Assembly: GCF_001436045.1 (NCBI RefSeq)
Contig: NZ_AZER01000016.1
Location: 248,001 to 312,000 of the forward strand
Direction of reading: 5' to 3'
Origin: Limosilactobacillus frumenti DSM 13145
GTDB taxonomy: Bacteria > Bacillota > Bacilli > Lactobacillales > Lactobacillaceae
DNA length: 64,000 bases
This document shows positions 7,230 through 16,975 of the stretch, piece by piece. A program made the position numbers and the translations under genes. Below the pieces are notes generated by a model. That model was not told where the DNA came from and did no database searches. It was given only the letters and a program-made list of their open reading frames with translations. Position 1 is the first letter of the stretch. Each line of letters starts with the position of its first letter.

Positions 7230-8657
7230 CTAACTTACAAGATGCCTGATAATTACTAATGCTTTGTTAAGATATTGTCTTTCAAACAAGTAAGACAAAA
7301 AAACATATCCCAAAAGATATAGAATAAATGATGCGAGATTATTAAAGATAAAGGTTACTAACTGAAAGAAAGATGTCACCAAGATTATATAGGTATATTC
7401 ATTAAACCTAATAATATTATGCCTTTTTCGAAATGAATAATCTTCTAAGAAAAACCAGATGAATAATGCTATCAGTGAGGCAAAGGCTAATGCATATATA
7501 CTATGAAATTGTTCATATGATACGAAGTAAAGCACCAATGATAAAAGCAGTGAAATGATTCCATTTTTTAAATAAGTATTCATCTCACCAGTAACCTTAT
7601 AATGATTAAATATTATAGTTGTTATAGAGGTGGTGATTGCAACTCCAGGTAATAGGATCCTGAAATAACCAAGTGAGTCGTAATACTCTGGCAAAATAAA
7701 CTTTATTATCCACTCAATCGGATAATAGCTGATTAATGTTAGGTAAATAAACAACAACATAAAAGCCATATTCTGCGTATAATTATGAATTAAAGTTTTC
7801 CTATTTTGACGATTTAAATAAGGAAATAAAACAGTAGAAATTGCTAATACAATAGAGATAGTTAAAGAAATTAAATTATACGAAAAAGAATATTTTGCAA
7901 AATTATCTGTGCTAAAAAATAATGAAACAAATTGGTTGTCCAGATTTAATGTAACATTAGCGATTTGTGAAGCAACAGTTATAGGAAAACCAATTTTAAA
8001 AATATTGATAATACTCTTTTTATTAAACTTTAAAGTAAACCAAACTATTCTTTCCTTAACAGTAAAAGAATAGATATAAATAAACAGAATAATTATATAT
8101 GAAGTCAGATACAATACAAGATAGTCGCAATATGTAAATTCTTTTATAATATAAAAATGTAGAAATATTAGAGGTATTCCAATGTTGAAAGTATTAAGAA
8201 CAGCCAAAGCACTATTAATTCTAGCAACCATTCCAAACTTCATTAAGGCCTGACTTAAAAATTGAAAAAATGTTACAACATTAAAAATGACCGTATATAT
8301 TCCAACAGCTACAAATATAATTTTATACTTTCCGTTCAGTGCAAATAAACTAGTGGTCATAATAATTATAGAAATTATGATCTCAAGGCAGATAAAAAAA
8401 GAAAATAATTGAGATAGTTCCCCTTTTTTTAAAGTGCTGGAATTGACCCCACCATATTTAACCAGTACACCGTCAACAAATCCGAAGTGAAGTAATGAAG
8501 CATATGTGCAATATAGCATGAATATTCTGTAATTACCAAAATCACTAACATAAAGTATCCGAGGTAACAAGATTCCAACAAAGACTTGACTAACTAGCAA
8601 AATACCATTACTAAACATAATGGTCATTAAGTTTTTCAAAAAACTTGTAATCTTCAC
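7230..8657 (-). CDS. wzx: Polysaccharide flippase (Wzx-like, MOP superfamily)
   Basis: The protein has about 475 residues with 12-14 hydrophobic segments along its length and few charges, typical of Wzx/MATE-fold exporters that flip lipid-linked repeat units across the membrane. I prefer the GTG at 8657 (VKITSFLKNLM) because a GGAGGAG site sits 7 nt upstream. The ATG at 8672 would put that site inside the gene. The segment GILLPRILYVSDFGNYRIF near the N terminus is characteristic. It is the last gene of the exopolysaccharide operon, 37 bp after the preceding glycosyltransferase, and very A+T-rich, which is usual for strain-variable polysaccharide genes. The substrate is not deducible. Confidence 0.85.
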   Translation of the reverse strand: MKITSFLKNLMTIMFSNGILLVSQVFVGILLPRILYVSDFGNYRIFMLYCTYASLLHFGFVDGVLVKYGGVNSSTLKKGELSQLFSFFICLEIIISIIIMTTSLFALNGKYKIIFVAVGIYTVIFNVVTFFQFLSQALMKFGMVARINSALAVLNTFNIGIPLIFLHFYIIKEFTYCDYLVLYLTSYIIILFIYIYSFTVKERIVWFTLKFNKKSIINIFKIGFPITVASQIANVTLNLDNQFVSLFFSTDNFAKYSFSYNLISLTISIVLAISTVLFPYLNRQNRKTLIHNYTQNMAFMLLFIYLTLISYYPIEWIIKFILPEYYDSLGYFRILLPGVAITTSITTIIFNHYKVTGEMNTYLKNGIISLLLSLVLYFVSYEQFHSIYALAFASLIALFIWFFLEDYSFRKRHNIIRFNEYTYIILVTSFFQLVTFIFNNLASFILYLLGYVFLSYLFERQYLNKALVIIRHLVS

Positions 8658-8694
8658 CGAAATCTCCTCCATACCATAAGTATGTTAAGTAAAC

Positions 8695-9687
8695 TTACTT
8701 TATACTTCTACTTATTTTCAACAAAAGGAACCGTAGATAGATATTGAATTTTGTAGTGAATACAATCTGTTTTATTTTATTTTTTCGACTAAGTTGAAAA
8801 AAATTCACTTTACCTTTGATAATTTCTTTATCTACGTCATTAAAAAGAATATGTGTATTACAGTTCTTATTAGGATATTTTAAAAATAAATTATCAACAA
8901 TTCCTTTATTAATCTCCACATATTTATTTGATAAGAAAGATTTACTTAACCCCAACCTACTTGTCATCATGCTCATCTTAGATAGCATTATTTGACAATC
9001 GTTATAATAGTTATTATTGTATTTTCGATCCCTTAAAGCTCTAATGTTATACTTTACCAACGTATATGGATACACTGTTAGTGAATTACAATTAACAAAA
9101 TAATCACAATTAAAAGCAGCATCCTCTCCGCTTTGCATTTTATTTATAAATGAAATATTATAACGATTAATTATGCTTTTTTTATAAATTTTATTCCATG
9201 GTACATTAAATTCATTCTCACTAAAAATAGATGTAAAATCATTAGTAAATTCTGCTTTATTATATTTATTTTCAACTTTATTTTTTACTATTATTGACTT
9301 TTTATTATTATTTTTTAAATTATAAGTTTTTATAAATCCAAATAAATAAAGATCAGTATTATCATTTTTCAATTTATTAAGGAATTCTTTCCCATTAAAA
9401 TCGCAAAGTGTATCATCGGCGTCAACAAACCAAATATAGCTTCCAGTCGCTACATTTATTCCTAGATTTCTGGCTGCAGAAACGCCACAATTACTTGTAT
9501 TAAAAACACGAACTATGTTATAACTTTCGACTATTTTCAAAGTATTATCCGTAGAACCGTCATTAATAACTATAATCTCAATTTTTTTTAATAACCCCCG
9601 AAAACAATTAATAATTGAATCTAAACATGCTGAAATTGTTTTTTCTGCATTATAAGCGGGGATAATTATAGAAAGTGTGTATGCCAT
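8695..9687 (-). CDS. Family 2 glycosyltransferase (exopolysaccharide)
   Basis: The 330-residue protein has a GT-A fold N terminus (LSIIIPAYNAEKTI), the nucleotide-binding INDGSTDNT stretch (about residues 42-50), AARNLGI, and the metal-binding Asp triad in WFVDADDTL (about residue 91). The C-terminal 130 residues are lysine-rich and variable, with no transmembrane helix. It probably adds one sugar to the lipid-linked repeat unit on the cytoplasmic face. It sits between the GT32-like gene (19 bp) and wzx. Base composition is very low in GC. Sugar specificity cannot be read from sequence. Confidence 0.85.
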   Translation of the reverse strand: MAYTLSIIIPAYNAEKTISACLDSIINCFRGLLKKIEIIVINDGSTDNTLKIVESYNIVRVFNTSNCGVSAARNLGINVATGSYIWFVDADDTLCDFNGKEFLNKLKNDNTDLYLFGFIKTYNLKNNNKKSIIVKNKVENKYNKAEFTNDFTSIFSENEFNVPWNKIYKKSIINRYNISFINKMQSGEDAAFNCDYFVNCNSLTVYPYTLVKYNIRALRDRKYNNNYYNDCQIMLSKMSMMTSRLGLSKSFLSNKYVEINKGIVDNLFLKYPNKNCNTHILFNDVDKEIIKGKVNFFQLSRKNKIKQIVFTTKFNIYLRFLLLKISRSIK

Positions 9688-9706
9688 TACTAAAATAATC
9701 CTTTAT

Positions 9707-10651
9707 TTAATTGTGTATAGGTAAATTAACATCACTGTTTATGATTATATTGTAAAAAGAATTTTCATTATGTGACAAATTCTTCTTGTAAGAAAGCTTA
9801 TACATTTCCGTGTCCTTTAGTATTGAATTATACTTTTCAAGGTTAAAAGGCTTATTCAAAAGTTTTGATAACTCAAATAAATTTGGATTGTTGAGTTTCT
9901 TAGTCTTACTAGTAAAGCTATAAAAATTACTCAAATTGTTCTTCCAAGCAAAAAACAATGCATAATCAATTAAAAAATAGTCAATCAAGTAATCATTCCG
10001 AGACCAATATCTCTTAAAGAAGTTGTCCATAAATACAAATATCTCAGAACCTTTACAACCTCCTATTAGGAAACCGGTCCATCTTCCCTTTGCTACAAAA
10101 AAATAATCATCGTTTGGAAATCCAGAACAAGTAAATATTGGACTGAAATATTTTTCGGTAATCTCACTAGTAACAAACATTGTTGCATCAAGCCAAAGAC
10201 CACCATAATTCTTTAATAAGTTAAACCGCAATATATCAGAAAAATGAGTTAGGGTTATCATACCTTTTTCTTCTTTATCAATTATTATGTTAGATATATC
10301 AGTGAACTTTCTGAAATTACGCTTATTGATTAATATAACTTGTCTATCACCTGCATACCTTAACACTGATTTATAACATTTCTTTACTATTAACGGCATT
10401 TCATCTTTCCCTTGCCACCAAAAAACCCAAATTGGACCATTGTTCTCACTTTCTTGTTTAAAATCGATTACATCAGTGTCATGAAGGGCTTCAAGTAAGT
10501 ACGAACTAATTCTATTTAGAATTAATTTATGTCTCATCATATTGAATCTTTTCCTAAAACTAACTGAAAGGTTTAACTTCCTGTTAATCTTTGCAACATT
10601 TAATAGAAATCTATTATATACTTCGTCTATTTTTGTTATATTTTTCATCAT
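9707..10651 (-). CDS. Capsular polysaccharide glycosyltransferase (GT32/Caps_synth type)
   Basis: The 314-residue protein carries the family pattern for DXD glycosyltransferases of the capsular polysaccharide synthesis group. PIWVFWWQGKDEMP is followed by ILINKRNF, then HFSDILRFNLLKNYGGLWLDA, whose D-x-x-R and GG.W.D elements bind nucleotide sugar and metal. The start overlaps the end of the upstream GT2 gene by 38 bp, a sign of translational coupling. The ATG at 10648 is an equally good start. It is likely to transfer a sugar onto the growing repeat unit in the cytoplasm; donor and acceptor are unknown. Confidence 0.8.
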   Translation of the reverse strand: MMKNITKIDEVYNRFLLNVAKINRKLNLSVSFRKRFNMMRHKLILNRISSYLLEALHDTDVIDFKQESENNGPIWVFWWQGKDEMPLIVKKCYKSVLRYAGDRQVILINKRNFRKFTDISNIIIDKEEKGMITLTHFSDILRFNLLKNYGGLWLDATMFVTSEITEKYFSPIFTCSGFPNDDYFFVAKGRWTGFLIGGCKGSEIFVFMDNFFKRYWSRNDYLIDYFLIDYALFFAWKNNLSNFYSFTSKTKKLNNPNLFELSKLLNKPFNLEKYNSILKDTEMYKLSYKKNLSHNENSFYNIIINSDVNLPIHN

Positions 10652-11453
10652 GCCTCGTTCTAACTTTATAAACTAAATTTTTAGGTAAAATACCAATAAT
10701 TAAAGGTTTTAATACAAAAGGGAAATACCTTACAAAAGGTATTTTCAGTCTTCTAAAGCCATTAAATCTAACAATAGACTCATAAATTCTATATTTATAT
10801 TTTGATTTGGCATATACTTCTCTTTTACCAACATAATACTTATATAAATATTTTGGAATATTATATCCATAATACCCATTTGAGTATAGCTTCATATACA
10901 AATCATAATCCTCAGCTCTGGAGGTAATCTTGCCTTCTGTATACCCATTAACCTTTTGTAAATCCTGTTTTCTAAACATCGTTGCTGGATGCAAGAACGG
11001 TGAAGTCCATAAGAAGTTATTTATCGAAGGAGTATTTATAGCGTCTTTTTTTATTAAAGTTTCTCCATTATCTATAAAATAACTAGTAGAAACAAAACTA
11101 TAGTTAGAATTATTGAGTAGAAACTTGACTTCAATCTCTAAGCGTGTAGGCAAAGAAACATCATCATCATCCATTCTAGCAACGTACTCACCATCAGCAT
11201 GCTTAATACAGTTATTCAAAGCAGATGCTAAGCCTAAATTATACTCATTTTTTATTACTGTAAATCTACTATCTTCTTTTTCTAGATTCTTAAGTTTACT
11301 ATATGAGCCATCCGTTGAACCATCATCACAAATAATACACTGCCAGTTTGTATACGTCTGGTCTTTCAATGATTTTATTGCATTCATCCACCTTGGGGAA
11401 AGATTATGTACACCAATTATTACTGAAATAAGAGGTGTCGATTCTATTTGCAA
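10614..11453 (-). CDS. Family 2 glycosyltransferase (exopolysaccharide)
   Basis: The 279-residue protein has LISVIIGVHNLSPRWM at the N terminus, IICDDGSTDGSY for nucleotide binding, YVARMDDDDVSLP with the metal-binding Asp cluster, and TSRAEDYDLYMKL, whose Glu-Asp is the predicted catalytic base. This is the usual layout of an inverting GT2 of exopolysaccharide loci. It precedes and overlaps the GT32-like gene and follows wzy after 42 bp. Sugar specificity is unknown. Confidence 0.87.
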   Translation of the reverse strand: MQIESTPLISVIIGVHNLSPRWMNAIKSLKDQTYTNWQCIICDDGSTDGSYSKLKNLEKEDSRFTVIKNEYNLGLASALNNCIKHADGEYVARMDDDDVSLPTRLEIEVKFLLNNSNYSFVSTSYFIDNGETLIKKDAINTPSINNFLWTSPFLHPATMFRKQDLQKVNGYTEGKITSRAEDYDLYMKLYSNGYYGYNIPKYLYKYYVGKREVYAKSKYKYRIYESIVRFNGFRRLKIPFVRYFPFVLKPLIIGILPKNLVYKVRTRHDEKYNKNRRSI

Positions 11454-11495
11454 CGTTATGCCTCCTTAAGTTACAATCTCTTTAACACCAAATGA

Positions 11496-12608
11496 CTAAC
11501 TATTTACTGCTATTATATAAGGATAAACCATTCCATTATTATTTTGGATAACCTGAATATAGAAAATTAAGCCCAAATAAATAATGAACAATAGTTGGAT
11601 TATGATTTTTGATAATGTAGGCTTTCTAAACATATTATTAATAATCAAAGGATATCCTATGACCTTTGCAATCCCGAAAACTAATAATAATCTGGCAACA
11701 GCCGGAGAAATATTTTGTAAAGGTATCATTATTAATTCAAAAACGATAAGTAAGTAAATAAATATATCAGCTCTCTTATTATTTTCTTTATTATGAATAA
11801 TGCACCAAAGCATGCAAATAATCATTGGCAGTCTAATAGCTCCAGTTAATAAAATTGGAACTTTAACATTTCCAACCAAATACTCGGAATATTTATCACT
11901 AAGGAGTCCCCCAAAGTTTAAAAAACCAATCGTTTTGGGAAGTAAAAGAATTAATGCAGTAATTATGCCGATAGCAATGACTAACTTTTTCTTATCCTTA
12001 AACTTCATCACACTATACCCAGTTAAGAAAATTAGTATTCCAATAATTGATGAATTGTGGAAAAGACAGGCTACTGCAAATAACAATATTGATTTAATCC
12101 TCTGGTTCCTATACATATAGGCTATTCCTAATAATATAAAAGAAAGTGCAATCATTTGCCTCAAAATATTAAAAGAGGACGTATAAAACATAAAGCAATA
12201 GGTCATCCAGCCTAAAGTAACGCTGAGATTCCTAGACATTATATTTAATGCTAAAAAAACATTTAATGCTATCAAGGATTGGCATAAAAAATAAAATACA
12301 TGAGGACTCAAACCACTTTTTGCTACAAAATAACAAATAATTGAAAAGCCATATTCCACTCCGCTAATATGCTTTAAGCTACCACAATACTGGACCAAAT
12401 TGGCTGCCGTATTAGCATAGTTATAAAACAGGTTATAATTAACTGTATCCGTCCCAATGGAATAATCACGTAAGCCACTAACTAAAGCAAGAACCAGTAT
12501 TCCCAACATAACAAATAATATTTGAAAGAATTTACTTTTTCGCTTATTGAATAAAGAAGAAATTCCTATAAAAAGACTTGACATAAAGAAAATGCAATAA
12601 TAGAACAT
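11496..12608 (-). CDS. wzy: Exopolysaccharide polymerase (Wzy, EpsG-like)
   Basis: The 370-residue protein has about 10 hydrophobic segments. The early motif SGLRDYSIGTDTVNYNLFYN (about residues 45-64) is the conserved Arg/Asp-rich outer loop of the EpsG/Wzy group, which joins repeat units outside the membrane. The start ATG follows AGAGG with good spacing. It is the only polymerase candidate in the operon, sitting between the GT4 and GT2 genes. With Wzz, the kinase and Wzx it makes this a Wzx/Wzy-dependent system. Confidence 0.85.
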   Translation of the reverse strand: MFYYCIFFMSSLFIGISSLFNKRKSKFFQILFVMLGILVLALVSGLRDYSIGTDTVNYNLFYNYANTAANLVQYCGSLKHISGVEYGFSIICYFVAKSGLSPHVFYFLCQSLIALNVFLALNIMSRNLSVTLGWMTYCFMFYTSSFNILRQMIALSFILLGIAYMYRNQRIKSILLFAVACLFHNSSIIGILIFLTGYSVMKFKDKKKLVIAIGIITALILLLPKTIGFLNFGGLLSDKYSEYLVGNVKVPILLTGAIRLPMIICMLWCIIHNKENNKRADIFIYLLIVFELIMIPLQNISPAVARLLLVFGIAKVIGYPLIINNMFRKPTLSKIIIQLLFIIYLGLIFYIQVIQNNNGMVYPYIIAVNS

Positions 12609-12693
12609 GTTGACCTCTAAACTTTATTTATTCATGCTAATCACTTGGATAAATTTCATTAAAAATGCAACCTGCACGTGAAATTGTCAAATA

Positions 12694-13800
12694 TTAATTA
12701 TTAAGTAATTTATCATATACAGCATTAATGCTTCTTAAATTATGGTCTAGCGTGAAATAATTATTAAACATTTCCAAGCTATTTTTTCCCATGCTTCTTA
12801 CATTTGCAGGATTTTTTATTAATTTCAATATACTCTTCTCTAGATCACTTTGCGATTGGACCAAATAACCATTGATATTGTTCTTTACTAGTTCGGAATT
12901 TCCACCAACATTACTTGCTATGATAGGAAGGCCATAACTCATCGCCTCGATGATACTAATCGGAAGGCCTTCATAAAAAGAAGTAAGTATGTAAACATCA
13001 TTTTCTATTAAATATGGGGACACATCATCCTTAAATCCAACAAAATTAATATTTGAAGAAAGATTTAGTTTACTTACTAATTTTTTATATTGCGTTAATG
13101 TACTTCCATCACCAACAAATGTCAACTTCCAAAGGCCTTTGTCAATTTTACTCATAGTATTTATTAGCATTTTTTGATTCTTTTGTTCAGAGAATCTGGC
13201 AACCATAACTAATCTTAAAGGATTATGGATTGACAAATTAACATCAGTTCTTTGGGGTTTATATGATCCATTGTGTATAACAACAACATTTGATTTATCA
13301 GTTAGTACTCCATCTCTAAGTCCAATTTTCTTATCATACTCTGAAACACATATAAAAAGAGTTGTTAATGAAGAAACGTATTTTTCGATTAATCTATAGA
13401 CGTATCGTTTAAAAGCAGAAGGTACTCCATCAGTAAAAGCCCATCCATGAACTGTAAAGATAACTTTTGTTCGGCTTCTCAACCCAATACAAGCTAATCT
13501 ACCGATTGTTCCCGCCTTTGAAGAATGCAAATGCAGGATATCAGGATGCTCATGTGTTATCAATCTTCGTAATTCAAAAATAGCCTTAACGTCACTAATA
13601 GGACTAATCTCTCTTTTTAAGGAGGACAATAAAATTATTTTGACTCCCTTAATAGATTTTATCTTGGTCAAAAGAGGCCCTTCATTTCCTACTACAAAGA
13701 TAACTTGGTTTCCTCTTTTAATTTGATCTTTACATAGTTCCAATACATGCAACTGGGCACCACCCCAGGATGAGCTAGTAATACAATACATTATTTTCAT
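12694..13800 (-). CDS. Family 4 glycosyltransferase (exopolysaccharide)
   Basis: The 368-residue protein has a GT-B fold. The N-terminal domain starts MKIMYCITSSSWGGAQLHV, with the GGA loop. The C-terminal domain contains MVARFSEQKN, FVGDGS, VGFKDDV and the donor-binding EX7E motif in YEGLPISIIEAMSYGLP (about residues 280-296), followed by NVGGNSELV. These are retaining transferases of the GT4 family. It follows the priming transferase by 18 bp and a GGAG site, so it probably adds the second sugar of the repeat unit. Confidence 0.88.
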   Translation of the reverse strand: MKIMYCITSSSWGGAQLHVLELCKDQIKRGNQVIFVVGNEGPLLTKIKSIKGVKIILLSSLKREISPISDVKAIFELRRLITHEHPDILHLHSSKAGTIGRLACIGLRSRTKVIFTVHGWAFTDGVPSAFKRYVYRLIEKYVSSLTTLFICVSEYDKKIGLRDGVLTDKSNVVVIHNGSYKPQRTDVNLSIHNPLRLVMVARFSEQKNQKMLINTMSKIDKGLWKLTFVGDGSTLTQYKKLVSKLNLSSNINFVGFKDDVSPYLIENDVYILTSFYEGLPISIIEAMSYGLPIIASNVGGNSELVKNNINGYLVQSQSDLEKSILKLIKNPANVRSMGKNSLEMFNNYFTLDHNLRSINAVYDKLLNN

Positions 13801-13818
13801 TTTTTATTTACTCCAAAA

Positions 13819-14461
13819 CTACTGTTTCCCTTCATGAATACCTCGACTACGAATTACATCAAATATTGTCTTAAAAAAGATAGAAATATCTAGAAAAAGA
13901 CTAATATTCAACGCATACTTACCGTCATATGAAGCTTTGTTCTCATCAGTGACTTCGTCTCTCCCATGAACTTGTGCAAGTCCAGTAATACCAGGAAGAA
14001 TACGTGAAGCTCCATATTCATCACGCATTGCTAAAACATCCTTTTCAGCAGGAATCAACGGACGAGGCCCAATAATACTCATATCGCCCTTTAATACATT
14101 AAATAGCTGTGGTAATTCATCTAAACTAGTTTTTCGAATAACTTTTCCAACAGTCGTAATGTACTTTTCAGGATTATCAAAATTTTCAGTAGCCATCTGA
14201 TGAGGAGCATTCTTATTCATTGATCGGAACTTCAGTATTGTGAATGGTACATCATTTTTCCCAATCCGTATTTGTTTGTTTAAACAAAACTGGTTCGTTT
14301 GGTGAGTCCAATTTAATCCAAATAGCAATAAAAAGCATTGGGATAGCTAGTAGGATTACTGCAATTAGGCTAATAACAATATCAAATAAACGTTTAAAAA
14401 AGTCACGATACCAGTGAAATGAATGCTGATTATCCAGATCCTCCTCATTGATCATCTGCAT
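13819..14461 (-). pseudogene. epsE: Priming undecaprenyl-phosphate sugar transferase, frameshifted
   Basis: Bacterial sugar transferase (polyisoprenyl-phosphate hexose-1-phosphate transferase) that normally starts the repeat unit. The ATG at 14461 opens a frame with one transmembrane helix (RLFDIVISLIAVILLAIPML) and the conserved SPNEPVLFKQ; it then runs to a stop at 14252. The rest (RIGKNDVPFTILKFRSM, RKTSLDELPQLFNVLKGD, IGPRPL, PGITGLAQV) is intact in a second frame from about 14280 to 13819. At the junction (14271-14281) a GTTT unit is present twice. Removing one copy restores ...FKQ-IRIG..., so the lesion is a 4-bp tandem duplication. Unless this is a sequencing error or phase-variable, the operon lacks its priming enzyme. 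Confidence 0.85.
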
Positions 14462-14520
14462 TGCTTACCCCTCTTTTCTGGTTTAAAATCCCCTAAAATA
14501 AGTTATTTTCCTAAGATAAT

Positions 14521-15294
14521 TCAAAATAGCCAAAACTTCTTTTTCTTCTTCAGTGGACGAATATCATTACTCAAAACATCTTCACCATTGATAATGGAAC
14601 GGGCATTATCCGCATATTGTTCTGCAAGTGATCGTCCGAACTCTTGACTCATCTTTCCAAATGCCTGTCGCATTTCATATTTGCGTCCCGGTAAATCATG
14701 AGCGTCGGAAGCAAAGACATACCCCTGGCCATTGGCAATTAACCGTTGACTGAAATTAGCAACCTTCTTGCCAAACGTGCCAACATAAGAGCTGGCGGTA
14801 ATTTGAGATAAACATCCCTTCTGTAATAATTCATACAGCAATTCTGGATGTGCTATAATTTTTGTATTTCTTTCAGGGTGAACAATCACTGGCGTAATTC
14901 CCCGTTGTTGCAATTCAAAAATCATTTGACTGGCGTAATGAGGGACATCATCATCTGGAAATTCCAACATTAAGTAACGGTTGCCTTCGTCAGCAAATAG
15001 GATATCATCCTTATCTAACGCTTCAATTAACCCACCATTAATCCTAACTTCCTGGCCGGGAAAAACCGTTAATGGAATATTATGACTGGCTAACTGCTGA
15101 CGAAACTGATCAGTTAACTGAATCACGTCTTGTTTGTGATTGACAAAACGACCGTTCATATGATGAGGAGTCAACAAGGCATGTGTGATGCCATTTTCAA
15201 CTGCCTCACGCGCTAATTGTAATGAGATACCCATGTTTTTTGACCCGTCATCAATTCCGGGAAGAAGATGACAATGCAAGTCAACCATTACCAT
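14521..15294 (-). CDS. epsD: PHP-family tyrosine-protein phosphatase (CpsB/Wzb type)
   Basis: The 257-residue protein has metal-binding motifs of the PHP phosphoesterase fold: DLHCHLLPGIDDGS at the N terminus, LLTPHHMNGRF, GQEVRI, VHPERN and FASDAHD. In streptococci and lactobacilli this manganese-dependent enzyme removes phosphate from the tyrosine-rich tail of the partner kinase, so it tunes polymerisation length. It follows the kinase gene by 12 bp and ends in a run of lysines (LKKKKKFWLF). Confidence 0.9.
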   Translation of the reverse strand: MVMVDLHCHLLPGIDDGSKNMGISLQLAREAVENGITHALLTPHHMNGRFVNHKQDVIQLTDQFRQQLASHNIPLTVFPGQEVRINGGLIEALDKDDILFADEGNRYLMLEFPDDDVPHYASQMIFELQQRGITPVIVHPERNTKIIAHPELLYELLQKGCLSQITASSYVGTFGKKVANFSQRLIANGQGYVFASDAHDLPGRKYEMRQAFGKMSQEFGRSLAEQYADNARSIINGEDVLSNDIRPLKKKKKFWLF

Positions 15295-15306
15295 AATGAT
15301 CAGTCC

Positions 15307-16077
15307 TTACTTATTATCAGTTGAATAGCCATATCCGTAACCATAACCATAACCATATCCATAACCATATCCATAGGCGGAATCACCGCCACGCCCAACA
15401 TCGTTCATGACGTAGCCGAGTAGTCTGGCCTTTGACAATTTAGTTAATTCAACAGCTCGTTTAGCAGCGATCTTTTGAGTTTGACCAACCTTTACGACTA
15501 AAACAACGCCATCTAGTTGACTAATTAAAGCTTGCGTATCAGAAACTTCTAATAAAGGTGGAACATCCAAAATAACAACGTCAAAGGCATTCCGCACAGC
15601 GTTAAGAAGTGAACGCATCCGCTTTGAGTTAAGCAACTCTGCCGGATTTGGCGGAATTGGCCCAGATGTTATTACCGAGAGATTGTTGACATCCGTTCCA
15701 CGAACCATACTGGTAATGTCAACAGTTTCTTCATCTGCAGTTAAAATACTTGTCAACCCCACCTGATTACTGAGGTTAAACGTCTTATGCAACGTAGGTC
15801 GCCGCAAATCGGCATCAATCAACAAAACCCGCTTGCCAGTATTTGCCCAAACAACGGCAATATTAGCAGCGACAGTGGACTTACCTTCACTAACATTAGC
15901 TGACGTAAAAGCTAGAGATTTAATTGGCCGGTCAATACCCATAAATGAAATGTTAGTCCGAATTGTCCGAAACTGTTCAGCAATTACACTTTTAGGCTGA
16001 GCCACCGTGATCAACTTAACGCCATTATGAATACTATTGTTATCTACTCGAGAATGCTTACGAAATAAATTAACCAC
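15307..16077 (-). CDS. epsC: Exopolysaccharide tyrosine-protein kinase (CpsD/EpsC type)
   Basis: The 256-residue BY-kinase uses a GTG start preceded by GGGAGG. Walker A is SANVSEGKSTVAANIA (about residues 59-74), Walker A' is VLLIDADLRRP and Walker B is VVILDVPP. The C terminus is an alternating Gly-Tyr tail with eight Tyr-Gly steps and a final Tyr, the site of autophosphorylation, encoded by repeated hexamers (about 15320-15375). It forms a complex with the Wzz protein encoded just upstream and regulates chain length. Neighbouring phosphatase and Wzz genes confirm the assignment. Confidence 0.93.
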   Translation of the reverse strand: MVNLFRKHSRVDNNSIHNGVKLITVAQPKSVIAEQFRTIRTNISFMGIDRPIKSLAFTSANVSEGKSTVAANIAVVWANTGKRVLLIDADLRRPTLHKTFNLSNQVGLTSILTADEETVDITSMVRGTDVNNLSVITSGPIPPNPAELLNSKRMRSLLNAVRNAFDVVILDVPPLLEVSDTQALISQLDGVVLVVKVGQTQKIAAKRAVELTKLSKARLLGYVMNDVGRGGDSAYGYGYGYGYGYGYGYGYSTDNK

Positions 16078-16088
16078 AATTGACCTCC

Positions 16089-16961
16089 CTATACACGTCG
16101 ATGACTATGCTTGCTACTGTGTCGTTCATTTACCAAATCCATATGAATATGGCTAACGGCTCCTAAGTTGGTTAATCCTAACTCACTGGTCATAAAGTCA
16201 TCACTCTTAATAGTGGTATCCGTCAGATCCTTAATAAGAATATAAGCAAATGAACCCAACAGGCCAAATAATGCACCTGCTAAAGTAAATAGCTTCTTAT
16301 TCGGGAATGACGGTGATGATGGAACCGAGGCATAAGAGACAATCGTCACATTGTTAACCGACATAATCTTCTTAATCTTACGTTTGAAAACAGATGAGAC
16401 GGTATTAGCTACTGCAGCTGACTTTTGCGGATTATTTGTCTTGACATTCAAACTGAATACCTGTGAGTTTTGCTGAGTTTGAACTGAGATAGCCTTCTTC
16501 AATTGTGCAGTAGTGACATGGTAAGACTTATTACGAACCTGCTTAACCACTGCCGGCCGTGATGCACGAATAAGTTCTTTCCGTCCAGCCGCATTTTCCC
16601 GATAGACAGCTTTCCGCGCTGGGGTAATCACCTCAACTGGATTATCAAGCTGCTTACTTGCTTCCTTCAGAATAACCTGGTTGGTAATGATATCCTTATA
16701 CGTGTTGATCATTTGAATATCAGCTTGCTGGTTATTGTAAGCTTGATCACTGTTGTTGCCATGCTTCTGGTTAACCAAGATTTGCGTAGAAGCAGTATAT
16801 TGGGGAATGATTACAAATTCAGCAACCACAAAGCCAAATACCGCGACAATCAAGGTCCAAATTATCATTAACTTAATGTGCGAACGACAAAGAACGATTA
16901 ACCGGTGAAGGTCAATTTGGTTATCACGATTAGTCGTTGCTTCAGAATTATTGTTATTCAC
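16089..16961 (-). CDS. epsB: Polysaccharide chain-length determinant (Wzz/CpsC type)
   Basis: The 290-residue protein uses a GTG start with an AAGGAG site. Two transmembrane helices (about residues 33-55 and 218-240) frame an extracellular Wzz domain with YTASTQILVNQ. The proline-rich SVPSSPSFPNKK region before the second helix is typical. It activates the BY-kinase and sets polymer length. A Ser/His/Arg-rich tail ends the protein. It lies directly upstream of the kinase (11 bp). Confidence 0.9.
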   Translation of the reverse strand: MNNNNSEATTNRDNQIDLHRLIVLCRSHIKLMIIWTLIVAVFGFVVAEFVIIPQYTASTQILVNQKHGNNSDQAYNNQQADIQMINTYKDIITNQVILKEASKQLDNPVEVITPARKAVYRENAAGRKELIRASRPAVVKQVRNKSYHVTTAQLKKAISVQTQQNSQVFSLNVKTNNPQKSAAVANTVSSVFKRKIKKIMSVNNVTIVSYASVPSSPSFPNKKLFTLAGALFGLLGSFAYILIKDLTDTTIKSDDFMTSELGLTNLGAVSHIHMDLVNERHSSKHSHRRV

Positions 16962-16975
16962 TGCTAAACTCCTTA

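Noticed and set aside
13819-14461. Programmed ribosomal frameshifting in the sugar transferase
   Set aside because: No slippery heptamer or downstream structure is evident, and the duplicated GTTT unit explains the break simply.
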